From NCBI GenBank assembly GCA_050331815.1, contig JBHJGM010000002.1, forward strand, positions 186,001 through 250,000: DNA of 64,000 bases, written 5' to 3'. The DNA comes from JBHJGM01 sp050331815. GTDB lineage: Bacteria; Verrucomicrobiota; Verrucomicrobiia; Opitutales; JBHJGM01. How positions within the stretch are numbered: position 1 is the stretch's first letter; the number at the start of each line of letters is the position of its first letter. Positions 19,021-27,824 of this stretch are shown here, in pieces. A program made the position numbers and the translations under genes. A model generated the notes under the pieces. It saw only the letters and a list, made by a program, of their open reading frames with translations, had not been told where the DNA came from and did not search any database.

Positions 19021-19794
19021 ATGCGTCCGCACCTGCTCATCTCCAACGACGACGGCATCGACAGCGTCTTTTTGCGCAAGCTCGTCGAGGCCCACCGCAC
19101 CGACTTCGACATCACGGTGGTTGCACCCAAGCACGAGCAAAGCTGGACCGGGCGCTCCATGACACGGCGGCGGAACCTGCGCGTCGAACCGCAGAAGGCG
19201 TATCCGGTTCCTGCATACAGCGTCGATGGTACCCCTACCGATTGCGTGAATCTGGCGCTTGGCCACCTGTTGTCCGAGCCGCCCGTCGCGGTACTCTCCG
19301 GCGTCAATGTCGGCATCAACTGCTCGCTCACACTTTTTTTGAATTCCGGCACGGTGGCCGCAGCGTCCGAGGGTGCCATCTGGGGTCTGCCCGCGCTGGC
19401 CTTTTCCCAGCAGGTGCCCAAGCCCTTCTTCGAAGCGATCGCCGCAGGCCGTCAGGACGAATGGCCGGAGGTGATGCAGTCGATCGAGATCAGCTGCCAG
19501 CGTGCGGTTGAGTTCACCCTTGCCCGCCTGGCCGAGCCCACCGATCCAACCCAGGCGCGCATCGACAACATCAACTTCCCAAACCCCATCCAAGCCGACA
19601 GCCCGGTTCGCCGTACGCGCCTCTGGCGTCGCCGGGGCGCTCCGCTGCACACCTGTCAGCCTGATGGTACCTATGCCTTTGGCTACCAAAAGGGCGAATC
19701 CCTGCAAATCGACGATGACCACGACGCCGCTTGGCTGGAAAAGAAACACATCAGCCACAGTGTTGTCTGTTTGGGTGCGTTGGCTGCAGACTGA
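19021..19794 (+). CDS. surE: 5'/3'-nucleotidase SurE
   Basis: SurE is a divalent-metal-dependent nucleoside monophosphatase. From ATG 19021 the protein has 257 residues, typical of the family. The metal site LLISNDDGIDS has D10-D11, and the VLSGVNVGINCS block supplies the conserved Asn. SGTVAAASEGA and the domain-swap C-terminal region are also present. The frame stays open far to the left inside pnp, but the family start is clear. Physiologically it removes phosphate from nucleotides during stress or stationary phase. Confidence 0.93.
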   Translation: MRPHLLISNDDGIDSVFLRKLVEAHRTDFDITVVAPKHEQSWTGRSMTRRRNLRVEPQKAYPVPAYSVDGTPTDCVNLALGHLLSEPPVAVLSGVNVGINCSLTLFLNSGTVAAASEGAIWGLPALAFSQQVPKPFFEAIAAGRQDEWPEVMQSIEISCQRAVEFTLARLAEPTDPTQARIDNINFPNPIQADSPVRRTRLWRRRGAPLHTCQPDGTYAFGYQKGESLQIDDDHDAAWLEKKHISHSVVCLGALAAD

Positions 19795-19866
19795 GACTTC
19801 AAACTGCGGTCTGGAAATCCCCTTCAAGTACCCCTAAACTGAAAGCGTATTCAGTCTTCAATTGCT

Positions 19867-20856
19867 ATGTTTCGACCCATGAAGACGCTGATTTTTTACT
19901 TCACCCTACTCGCGGTTCTTGCGACCAACCTTTCAGGTCAGGACATGCCTTCGGATGCCGCCAAGGCGCTTGAAAACCCGCCCATTTCCAAAGTGCTCAA
20001 ACCGTACCTCTGGGAAAACCGGCTGCTTTTGATCCTCACGCCATCGGCGAACGATCCCGAGTACCGCCACTACCTTGAGGAGATCGACCGCACGACCGCG
20101 CTTTGGGAAGCGCGCGACCTGCTCATCGGGCGCTTTGTCATCGGTCAAGGCGGCACGCTCGGCCCGAACTACTATTCCGCCGACGATCTGCGGCGTATCC
20201 GCGCGGATTTCGAACTCCCCAAGGAAGGTCTGGTCACCGCGCTGGTGGGCAAGGATGGCTCGGTCAAGCTTCAGCTGAGCGGAACCATCCCGCTCACCCA
20301 GCTGATCTCTTTCATCGATCGCATGCCGATGCGGCAGCTTGAGATGCGTCACGAAGAGGCGCTGGCTACCAAAGAGGCCAAGGAAGCTCGTGAGGCTGAA
20401 ATTGCCGCGCAGATGAAAGCCGAGTTGTGGAAATCGGGGGCGCCGCGCACCTACCAGGCCATAGCAGCCGCCTTTCTCGATGCGCACAAACGCGAGGACA
20501 TGCTCAGCGTTCTGGAGCTTGTCTACATGGAAGCCTCGCCCCCGTTTATCCGGCAGCAACTGGTGCGCAGCTTTGAGGAAGATTTTCGCTACCACATCGA
20601 TCGCATCCGCATCGAGCCGGCCAAGAAAGATCAGCTGAATAGTTACACGTATCAAGGAATCAAATACGTCACCACGCTACCCGTGCTCGCTAACATGGTG
20701 CTGGAGTACGGCGACCTGATCGATCCCAACGCGAAAACCGGGCTCAGTGCCAAGAGCCAGGAGGAAGCCGAGGAATTCACCGGGACGACGTATCCGCTCG
20801 GCATCAAGAACGGGCGCGTTTACATCGTCACCGCGATGGAGGCTCCCGGGGAGTAG
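19867..20856 (+). CDS. Exported protein with a DUF4174-like domain
   Basis: The protein has 329 residues from ATG 19867; a second ATG four codons later (19879) is equally possible. A signal peptide is evident (KTLIFYFTLLAVLATNLSGQ), so it is periplasmic or outer. The block YLWENRLLLILTPSANDPEYRHYL to LVTALVGKDGSVKLQL resembles DUF4174, a thioredoxin-like fold of unknown function. A helical region rich in Glu/Ala (345-400 of the DNA-encoded line, LATKEAKEAREAEIAAQ) and a C-terminal domain follow. No CxxC is seen in the thioredoxin-like part, so redox activity is unlikely. A short 6-bp hairpin lies just upstream (19838-19855). Confidence 0.75.
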   Translation: MFRPMKTLIFYFTLLAVLATNLSGQDMPSDAAKALENPPISKVLKPYLWENRLLLILTPSANDPEYRHYLEEIDRTTALWEARDLLIGRFVIGQGGTLGPNYYSADDLRRIRADFELPKEGLVTALVGKDGSVKLQLSGTIPLTQLISFIDRMPMRQLEMRHEEALATKEAKEAREAEIAAQMKAELWKSGAPRTYQAIAAAFLDAHKREDMLSVLELVYMEASPPFIRQQLVRSFEEDFRYHIDRIRIEPAKKDQLNSYTYQGIKYVTTLPVLANMVLEYGDLIDPNAKTGLSAKSQEEAEEFTGTTYPLGIKNGRVYIVTAMEAPGE

Positions 20857-20866
20857 TGCCCATCGG

Positions 20867-22270
20867 CTAGTCGCGAGCTTGGACTGGCAGCATGGCCGCG
20901 TCGCGCATGCCATGGATGATCTTTTTGTCGGGGGGGCAAAAGGTGGCCAGGACACCGCTGAGGTGGCTGGTTCCTTCCTGAACAAAGTAGTACGGGCACA
21001 GCCGCAAACGGCCTTCCATTTCGCTGACGCTGCCGTCTTCCCGGTAGACGGGGTGGGGCACTCGTATGGGCTTGCGGTAGTCCTGCAAAATATGCAGCAC
21101 CTCATCGCTCATCGAAACCGCCTCGCGCAAGGCGCTGGTCCATTCTTCGCGCGAGCTGTCGCTGCCGAGCACCACGCTGCGCGCTCCCCAGGCAGTTTCA
21201 TGGAAGCCGCTGGCCTTGAGGATGAGGTTGCGCTCTTTCTGGGAGGCCTCGCCGAGTTCTTCCCATTCGCGGATGGGTTTGCCACCCACCCAGGGCGAAT
21301 CCAGCACGGCGTTCGGCGGCAATTCCACCGGATCGACCACCCAGCTTTGTGGCACGATTTTTTTCAGCTGCTTGAAGGCGCCGCGCGAGAGGTTTTCGCG
21401 CCAGAAATCCTCCAAAACGTGATGATGCAGCAGGGCCAAGCTTAGCTTTTCCTCCTGAAAAGGGCGCATGGGCGGGCTCACCACCACCTCACCATTCTCG
21501 GCAGCGCGGGTAATGTGGTGGGCCGTGGCCACGTTCTCTAGATCGAAGAGCTCGAAGAACCGGTAGATGATGTCGATTTTGATCGGATTGCCCTCGATAG
21601 GCGCGCAGAGCGTGGAGCCCAGCGGCATGATCTCGCTGGGATGAAAGCAATGCACGCGGCAAGCACGGTGCCGCAGCTGCTCGGCCAGCCACTCAAACTC
21701 GGGCAGGTATGTCGCAGCCTCGTCACTGACGACAATGGCGATCAATGGATCATCTTGTTCGGGCAGCAGACTGGATAGCGCGTCGTAAAAATCGGTGACT
21801 ATGCTCTCGGCGGTGCCGACCAGTTTGAAGGGGCCGTCGCCGTAGAGCTTGTTCAAAAAAGCGGTCAGGCCCACGCCTCCGGGCACGGCGTCCAGTTCGG
21901 TCAGGGCAAAGCCGTCCTCGGTCAGCAATAGGTCGGGGCGCAACACGTTGGGCAGCGTGTTTTTCAAGGCGGGATGGCGCGCGTGCTCGACGAGCGCCGC
22001 CGGCTTACCACGATCGAGGTAGCCTGCCACCCAGGGGGCCTCCAGCTTGCGGTTGCGCATGAGGTTTTTCCGCTGCCAGGAGCGGCTGTAGAGCAGTTCC
22101 AGTGCGCGGTGAAATTCCACGCAGGCCTGTCCGATCCGCTCCAACTCGCCGACTTGCTTGGCGCTCAGGGCGATGGGCTCGGGCGAGAGCTGCCAGGTCT
22201 TTTCGGCGAAGAGCGTGGTGGCTTCAAAAACCTGTTGCAGGACCGGGTGGCTGAGGGCGGACGTCGTCAT
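20867..22270 (-). CDS. ATP-grasp-like protein of unknown substrate
   Basis: A 467-residue cytoplasmic protein. It has the layout of glutathionylspermidine-synthase-like or circularly permuted ATP-grasp enzymes: RPDLLLTEDGFALTELDAVPGG near 110-130, a Rossmann-like middle (DPLIAIVVSDEAATYLPEF), NLILKASGFHETAWG near 345 and MEGRLRLCPYYFV near the end. ATP-grasp proteins form amide or similar bonds through an acyl phosphate. I cannot name the substrate. The gene is convergent with the DUF4174-like gene and starts six bases after the prfB stop, so it is probably co-transcribed with prfB. Confidence 0.55.
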   Translation of the reverse strand: MTTSALSHPVLQQVFEATTLFAEKTWQLSPEPIALSAKQVGELERIGQACVEFHRALELLYSRSWQRKNLMRNRKLEAPWVAGYLDRGKPAALVEHARHPALKNTLPNVLRPDLLLTEDGFALTELDAVPGGVGLTAFLNKLYGDGPFKLVGTAESIVTDFYDALSSLLPEQDDPLIAIVVSDEAATYLPEFEWLAEQLRHRACRVHCFHPSEIMPLGSTLCAPIEGNPIKIDIIYRFFELFDLENVATAHHITRAAENGEVVVSPPMRPFQEEKLSLALLHHHVLEDFWRENLSRGAFKQLKKIVPQSWVVDPVELPPNAVLDSPWVGGKPIREWEELGEASQKERNLILKASGFHETAWGARSVVLGSDSSREEWTSALREAVSMSDEVLHILQDYRKPIRVPHPVYREDGSVSEMEGRLRLCPYYFVQEGTSHLSGVLATFCPPDKKIIHGMRDAAMLPVQARD

Positions 22271-22276
22271 GGGGGT

Positions 22277-23426
22277 TCAATCATCCTCCAGTTTGACGCC
22301 TTCGGCTCGGGTACGCGGACCTCCCGCGCGCAGCCACGCATTGATGAAAAGGTCGATGTCGCCGTCCATCACGGCCTGAATGTTACCCGTTTCCGAGCCG
22401 GTGCGCAGGTCCTTGACCATCTGGTACGGCTGGAAGACGTAACTGCGGATTTGGTTGCCCCAGCCAATCTCACCCTTTTCCCCGTAAAAGCGCTCCATCT
22501 CGCTGCGCTTCTCGTCCTGCAGCTTTTCGTATAGCTTCGACTTGAGCATGCGCATGGCCGTGGCCTTGTTCTTGTGCTGGGAGCGTTCGTTTTGACACGC
22601 CGCCACAATGCCGGTGGGCAGGTGCGTCAGCCGCACGGCCGACTCGGTCCGGTTGACGTGCTGGCCGCCCTTGCCACTGGAGCGGTAGGTATCCACCCGC
22701 AGATCCTCGTCGTTGATCTCCAGATCGATGTCGTCGTCGACTTCCGCCACGATGTCGACCGAGCAAAACGAGGTGTGCCGACGCTTCTGCGCGTCAAAGG
22801 GGCTGATCCGCACCAGCCGGTGCACGCCGCGTTCGGCCTTCGCGTAGCCATAGGCGTTGGGGCCTTCCAGCCGCAGAATCGCTTCGCGCACGCCGGCCTC
22901 TTCCCCCTGTTGCAAATCGTCGAGCGAGACGGTGAAACCGCGACGTTCACCCCAGCGCGTGTACATGCGCAGCAGCATCTCAGCCCAGTCGCAGGATTCG
23001 GTCCCACCGGCTCCGGCGTGGATGGTCAGGATGGCGTTATTGGCGTCGAGTTCGCCGCTCAAAAAGGAGCTGATCTCCAGCGAGTCGACCTCGGCCATCA
23101 TGGCCTCGGCTTGTTCGCGCAATTCCCCGGCCATGGCCGCGCCGTCGGTCTCGTCGGCTTCGTCGACCAGTTCCTGCATGGCCAGAAGGTCGTCGGCCCG
23201 CTGCTTGAAGGTGGCCAGCGGGTTGACCACCGTCTTCAGGCGGTTGGCTTCGCTGATGGTTGTCTGGGCGCTTTCCGGGTCATCCCAAAAGGAGCCCTCG
23301 CCCATCTTTGCTTCCAGCTCCTCGATGCGGCTTTGCTTCTTCGGGACGTCAAAGATACCTCCACAGATACCCACAGCGCTTGTGAATTTCTTCAATCTGG
23401 GAGCGGATTTCGGGCGCGAGGAGCAT
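22277..23426 (-). CDS. prfB: Peptide chain release factor 2, expressed by +1 programmed frameshift
   Basis: RF2 terminates translation at UGA and UAA. The true start is ATG at 23426. Frame zero reads 25 codons to an in-frame UGA at 23351-23349, within the classical site GGAGG-UAU-CUU-UGA-C. A +1 shift continues to the stop at 22277, giving about 382 residues. Function is shown by SPFDAQKRR (the SPF anticodon-like motif) and GKGGQHVNRTESAV (the GGQ catalytic loop). Frame-shifting is efficient when RF2 is scarce, so the gene regulates itself. A single-frame reading would wrongly begin it at 23395. The small ATP-grasp-like gene follows closely. Confidence 0.96.
23348..23362 (-). promoter_or_regulatory. 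prfB +1 ribosomal frameshift site
   Basis: On the minus strand: SD-like GGAGG (23362-23358), UAU, the slippery CUU (23354-23352), UGA (23351-23349), then C. This has the elements of the E. coli prfB site: an internal Shine-Dalgarno about three bases before CUU and a UGAC stop context. Confidence 0.95.
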
Positions 23427-23528
23427 GGCTAAAAGTACTTGGCGGGTTTCTTTGTCTTGGTATCGCTAGAAGATGCGGACTGGACGCCCGAACGGCAACC
23501 CTTCACGGAGCCTTTCGCCCTGAATCAC

Positions 23529-24281
23529 CTAAATGTGAAAATCGTAGCGGTGGCTCACCTCGTGCAGTCCGCACTCGCGCTTGACCCCGTTGAAGCGTGT
23601 CTGCTCCTCGGTCATGCCCGGGTCGAGCTTACGCGTTGAATGCCAGTCGCCCACTGAGACGTATCCCTCGTCCCAAAGCGGGTGATAGGGCAGGTCGAAT
23701 TTTTTCAGATACTGGTAAATATCGCGGCTGTTCCAATCGAGGATGGGATGAATTTTCACCGTGCGGCGCTGCGTTTGCACCACGGGCAGCTCCTGGCGCG
23801 AATTGGATTGCTCGCGGCGCAAACCCGCCAGCCAGGCGTACCCTCCCAGTTCCTTAAGCGCCCGGTTCATGGGCTCAACCTTGTTCTCGAAGTTATAGGC
23901 CTCGAGCTTTTCCGCGTCCATTTCCCAGCGTTTGCCCTCGACGGCTTCCTGTTGGGCGGCGCTGCGGAGCGGTTGGTAGGTTTTCAGGTTCAGGCGCAGG
24001 CGCTGGGCCAGGGCGTCCGCAAAGCGATAGGTCTCCGCAAAGAGATAGCCGGTGTCGATAAAGATGACGGGAATGTTGGGCACGACCTGCGTCACCAGGT
24101 GCAGCATGACCGCCGACTGCACCCCGAAGCTGGTGCTCATTACCAGCTCATCGCCAAACTCCTGATGCGCCCACGCCACACGCTCGGCGGCACTGAGCGT
24201 CTCCAAATACTCGGATTGGGCCTTGAGCGCTTCGGGGTCGCCCTGCATCTTGACCCATGGAATCTGTGTGAACATGATCAT
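23529..24281 (-). CDS. cysH: Phosphoadenylylsulfate (PAPS) reductase
   Basis: This enzyme reduces activated sulfate to sulfite in assimilatory sulfur metabolism using thioredoxin. The protein has 250 residues. It shows the PP-loop-like MSTSFGVQSAVMLHL, then PVIFIDTGYLFAETY, WLAGLRREQSNSR, KIHPILDWNSRDIYQYL and the C-terminal catalytic KRECGLHEV. The paired cysteines that bind a 4Fe-4S cluster in APS reductases are absent (EAYNFENKVEPMNRAL at the usual place), so the PAPS-specific type is indicated. An excellent RBS, AGGAGGT (24294-24288), lies six bases before the ATG. The other cys genes are not in the window. Confidence 0.93.
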   Translation of the reverse strand: MIMFTQIPWVKMQGDPEALKAQSEYLETLSAAERVAWAHQEFGDELVMSTSFGVQSAVMLHLVTQVVPNIPVIFIDTGYLFAETYRFADALAQRLRLNLKTYQPLRSAAQQEAVEGKRWEMDAEKLEAYNFENKVEPMNRALKELGGYAWLAGLRREQSNSRQELPVVQTQRRTVKIHPILDWNSRDIYQYLKKFDLPYHPLWDEGYVSVGDWHSTRKLDPGMTEEQTRFNGVKRECGLHEVSHRYDFHI

Positions 24282-24369
24282 TTTTTGACCTCCTAAGGCA
24301 ATATAGTCAATTAGTCGTTTTAGATTCCTCCAACTTCAGGTTTATTCCAACAAACGGGCGTTTATATTC

Positions 24370-25815
24370 ATGAGCCCCACGGACACCCTGAACCACCTTT
24401 CCTGGCTCCCCACAAGCGAAGCAGCGGCCGTCAGCACCCTGGCTCAGGACGCGCAATCGCTGGGCGCTCAGGCGCTGCTGGTCGGTGGCTGCGTGCGTGA
24501 TGCCCTGCTGGGCCTTCGCCCGAAAGACGTTGATGTTGAGGTGTTTGGGATGGAGACGGATACTTTGGAAGCCCTGCTAAAAAGGCGCTTCAAAGTCGCC
24601 ACCGTCGGCAAGGCTTTCGGGGTTTTTAAACTGAAAGGCCTTGAAATCGACGTCAGCCTGCCGCGGCGCGAGTCCAAGCTGGGAACCGGTCACAAGGGGT
24701 TTGTTGTCGAAGGTGACCCTCACCTATCGCCCGCTAAAGCCGCCGCCCGGCGCGATTTCACCATCAACGCGATTTCTTTCGATCCGCTCAATTTTGAGCT
24801 TATCGACCCGCTGGGAGGGGTGAACGATCTCCAGCAGAGGTACTTGCGGCATTGCTCGGATCAGTTTGGTGAGGATCCGCTGCGCGTATTGCGGGCGATG
24901 CAGTTCATCGCTCGCTTCGAGCTGGAGGTAGCGGCGGAGACTCTCGAAATTTGCCGCCAGATCGAGCCGGAAGATTTGCCGCCCGAGCGCCAGTTCGAGG
25001 AATGGAGCAAACTTCTGCTACGGGGAAGGAAACCCTCCCTGGGCCTGCACTTTTTGAAAGCGGTCGGCTGGGTCGGTTACTATCCCGAACTGGAGGCGCT
25101 CATCGGCTGCCCGCAGGATCCGCTCTGGCATCCCGAGGGGGATGTCTGGACGCATACGCTGCATTGTCTCGATGCCTTTGCTCGCTGGCGCAGCGGCGAT
25201 CCTCGCGAGGATCTCGTCGTCGGGTTGGCTGTGCTTTGCCATGACCTGGGCAAGCCCCAGGCGACCGTCACCGCTGAGGACGGGCGCATTCGATCGCCCG
25301 GACATGAAAAAGTTGGCCTTGGGCCCACCGAGTCTTTCCTGCGTCGTTTGACCGCTCAGACCGATCTTATTGAAGGCGTGCTTCCGCTGGTCGAGACGCA
25401 CATGCGCCCGGGCGCCCTGTACGACGGCCGCTCCTCGGATAGCGCCGTGCGTCGACTGGCCAACAAAGTGGGCCGCATCGACCGGCTCGTACGTGTCTGC
25501 CAGGCCGATGCCGCCGGGCGTCCGCCGCTGCCTGGGGATTTCCCGGCAGGCAGCTGGCTGCTCGAGCGCTCCGCCTCACTCGAAATCGCCGATAGCGCGC
25601 CCAAGCCCCTCGTGATGGGCCGCCACCTGATTGCGCAGGGCCTGAAGCCGGGACCCCGCTTTGGCACGATCCTCAATGCCTGTTTCGAAGCCCAACTCGA
25701 CGGAGCGTTCGACGACGAAGCCGGCGGCCTGGCGTTTTTGAAGCAACTATTGAAGTCAGGGCCGGAGCCGGCTGCTCAGGCATCGTTAGGGGATTCGGAA
25801 TCGGAGGCAGGTTGA
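24370..25815 (+). CDS. cca: CCA-adding-type tRNA nucleotidyltransferase with HD domain
   Basis: A class II nucleotidyltransferase of 481 residues. The head domain has ALLVGGCVRDALLG, then the metal-binding KDVDVEVFG (DxD) and VGKAFGVFKLKGLEID. RRDFTINAISFD and GGVNDLQQRYLRH follow, with DPLRVLRAMQFIARF in the neck. A C-terminal HD domain carries LAVLCHDLGKPQAT. Such enzymes add or repair the 3' CCA of tRNAs, and the HD domain gives phosphohydrolase activity. A poly(A) polymerase is the alternative; the VGG-VRD and RRDFTINA motifs fit either. Its last 40 bases overlap the convergent permease gene. It is divergent from cysH. Confidence 0.88.
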   Translation: MSPTDTLNHLSWLPTSEAAAVSTLAQDAQSLGAQALLVGGCVRDALLGLRPKDVDVEVFGMETDTLEALLKRRFKVATVGKAFGVFKLKGLEIDVSLPRRESKLGTGHKGFVVEGDPHLSPAKAAARRDFTINAISFDPLNFELIDPLGGVNDLQQRYLRHCSDQFGEDPLRVLRAMQFIARFELEVAAETLEICRQIEPEDLPPERQFEEWSKLLLRGRKPSLGLHFLKAVGWVGYYPELEALIGCPQDPLWHPEGDVWTHTLHCLDAFARWRSGDPREDLVVGLAVLCHDLGKPQATVTAEDGRIRSPGHEKVGLGPTESFLRRLTAQTDLIEGVLPLVETHMRPGALYDGRSSDSAVRRLANKVGRIDRLVRVCQADAAGRPPLPGDFPAGSWLLERSASLEIADSAPKPLVMGRHLIAQGLKPGPRFGTILNACFEAQLDGAFDDEAGGLAFLKQLLKSGPEPAAQASLGDSESEAG

Positions 25816-27026
25816 CCGGACTGCAGCGCAGCCCGCAGGGCGAAACCCAACGCGAGAATCGCCAGCGAGGCTAGAATCACCGGCCACTGGATGAAAGGCA
25901 GCAGCCCCACGCATCCTGCGAGCCCGGCGATGGCGATCGCGGGCGGATACAGTCGCTGCGCCTTCGTCAGGCGCAAGGCGCACAGATTGGCAAATCCGTA
26001 ATAGACCAGCACGGTGAAGGCGCTGAAAGCCCAGATGTTTTCGGTGAGCGCACCGAGTTGAGACACCGGCATAAAGGCACCGATCAGCAAAGCCACTCCG
26101 ATGATGGCGCGATTAGGCTCGCCCGAGCGATTCAGGCGCGCAAAACCCGCGGGCATGTCCTGGCGTCGGCTCATGGCCAGCAGCATGCGGGAGAGTCCCA
26201 GCAGCAGATTCAGGACGATGCCACACAGGGCGATGATGGCGCCGGCCTGGAAAAAAATCGACGGCTCGCGTCCCGAGACAGCCAGGGGGACCAGCGCATA
26301 GAGCAGCCCGGCCGCAGCCACCGTCAGCATGACCGCTTTGGGGATGTTACGCCGCGGGTCGAGGATCTCCTCACCCAGGGTGGCTACCCGACCGTAACCG
26401 GTGAAGCCCACGAAAATCAACGCGATGGCTCCCGGGACGGCCGCCCAGATGGGCGTGCCCGTAGCAGGTGCCGTTTCCAACTGCATGCCGAAACTGCTAT
26501 CCATGGCTACGAGGATCCATTCGGCGAAAATTGCTGCCGTGGAGCAGACTACGATGGTAGTATTCAGAATTTGGGTACGCCTCAGCCCGAAGAGTACAGC
26601 CACCGTCAGCGAAAGCCAGATCAGCACAGCCATCCGCAGGTTAGCGTAAGGCGCGTTTAGGTCGATTTCGAGGAGCCGCCCCAGCAGTTGCCCAGCCACC
26701 ACACAGGCTGCAGCCGCGCTGGCGCTTTTAGCCAGCAGAAACGCCCAGCCCGCGGCAAAGCCTGCGAACGGGGAGAGCAGCCGGCAGCCGTATTCGTAGG
26801 TCCCGCCCGAGACGGGAAAGTTCGCCGCCAACTGTGCACTGCTCAGGCCGTTGCACAGGGCCAGTAGACCCGCAGCAAGGATAACTGGAAAAATCCATAC
26901 ACCCATCTCCGTCGCCACCTGCCAACTGACGAAAAAGATGCCCGTGCCCACCATCGAGCCCAGACCCAGCATGAGCGCGCCAAAGAGCCCGACCTGCCGT
27001 TTGAGTTGCTGTGCCGCCGCGGCCAT
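25776..27026 (-). CDS. APC-family amino-acid/polyamine permease
   Basis: An inner-membrane protein of 416 residues with about 12 hydrophobic spans. It opens with QVGLFGALMLGLGSMVGTGIFF, the substrate-binding TM1 break of APC transporters (GSMVGTGIF), and has FPVSGGTYEYGCRLLSP after TM2. TM6 with PGAIALIFVGFTGYGRVATLGEEI matches the second conserved region. It should exchange or import an amino acid or amine; the substrate cannot be read from sequence. It converges on the cca-type gene with a 40-base overlap, and the ABC gene at 27063 lies just upstream on the same strand. The two may be co-transcribed by chance of spacing only. Confidence 0.87.
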   Translation of the reverse strand: MAAAAQQLKRQVGLFGALMLGLGSMVGTGIFFVSWQVATEMGVWIFPVILAAGLLALCNGLSSAQLAANFPVSGGTYEYGCRLLSPFAGFAAGWAFLLAKSASAAAACVVAGQLLGRLLEIDLNAPYANLRMAVLIWLSLTVAVLFGLRRTQILNTTIVVCSTAAIFAEWILVAMDSSFGMQLETAPATGTPIWAAVPGAIALIFVGFTGYGRVATLGEEILDPRRNIPKAVMLTVAAAGLLYALVPLAVSGREPSIFFQAGAIIALCGIVLNLLLGLSRMLLAMSRRQDMPAGFARLNRSGEPNRAIIGVALLIGAFMPVSQLGALTENIWAFSAFTVLVYYGFANLCALRLTKAQRLYPPAIAIAGLAGCVGLLPFIQWPVILASLAILALGFALRAALQSGQPASDSESPNDA

Positions 27027-27062
27027 CGCATATCCAGTTTTCGGGGACGCGGGCGCGCTGGC

Positions 27063-27800
27063 TTAGCGGATGGAGCCGACCTTGACCGAGCCTTTCGGGT
27101 CGGTGTCGATGCGGTCCACCGTGCCGTCCTTGATCCAGAGGATGCGGTCGCTCTGCGCGAGCATCTTGTGGTCGTGGGTGGCCGAAATGACGGTGACGCC
27201 GCGCTCCTCGGAAAGCTCCGCCATCAGGTGGATGATCTCCTGGCCGGTGTGGATGTCGAGGTTGGCCGTGGGCTCGTCGGCCAGGATGATAAGCGGGTCG
27301 TTGGCGAGAGCGCGGGCGATGGCCACGCGTTGCTGCTGTCCGCCGGAAAGCTCGTCGGGCCGGTGCGTCACCCGGTGGCCCAGACCGACGCGGTGCAGCG
27401 TCTCCTCAGCTTTCTTGCGGGCATCTTCCAGCGGCACGCCGGAAAAGATCAAGGGGAGCGCCACGTTCTCAATCGCGCTGTAGGCGTAGATCAAATTGTA
27501 GGACTGGAAGACGTAGCCAATATAGTTGCCGCGAAAATACGCCAGCTGCCGGCTGGTTAGCTTCGTCAGGTCGACGCCAGAAACATCGACCTCCCCGGAG
27601 GTCGGCACATCCAGCGCGCCGATCATGTTGAAGAGTGTGCTTTTGCCCGAGCCCGACGGGCCCATGATCGAGAGGTACTCGCCGTCGTAGACTTCCAGGT
27701 TGATGTCACGCAGGGCGTGAATCTCCAGCTTGCCGAGCCGGAAGACCTTATTCATCTGGGAGACCTTGATGAGGCACTCGCCTGTGCTGGCGTTGGACAT
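27063..27800 (-). CDS. ABC transporter ATPase, LolD/MacB type (last gene of the envelope operon)
   Basis: The protein has 245 residues with a full nucleotide-binding domain: Walker A GPSGSGKST, Q-loop YVFQSYNLIYAYS, signature LSGGQQQRVAIARAL, Walker B IILADEPTANLD and H-loop VISATHDHKML. This pattern belongs to the MacB/LolD/FtsE branch, whose ATPases pair with FtsX-type permeases that move substrates by mechanotransmission rather than through a channel. It follows an OPT-like gene by 24 bases. Its likely partner is the 1691-residue FtsX protein of the same operon. It is similar to, but clearly diverged from, the second ATPase at 34983. Confidence 0.93.
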   Translation of the reverse strand: MSNASTGECLIKVSQMNKVFRLGKLEIHALRDINLEVYDGEYLSIMGPSGSGKSTLFNMIGALDVPTSGEVDVSGVDLTKLTSRQLAYFRGNYIGYVFQSYNLIYAYSAIENVALPLIFSGVPLEDARKKAEETLHRVGLGHRVTHRPDELSGGQQQRVAIARALANDPLIILADEPTANLDIHTGQEIIHLMAELSEERGVTVISATHDHKMLAQSDRILWIKDGTVDRIDTDPKGSVKVGSIR

Positions 27801-27824
27801 CGTGGGGGGAGCGATCTCTGGAAG

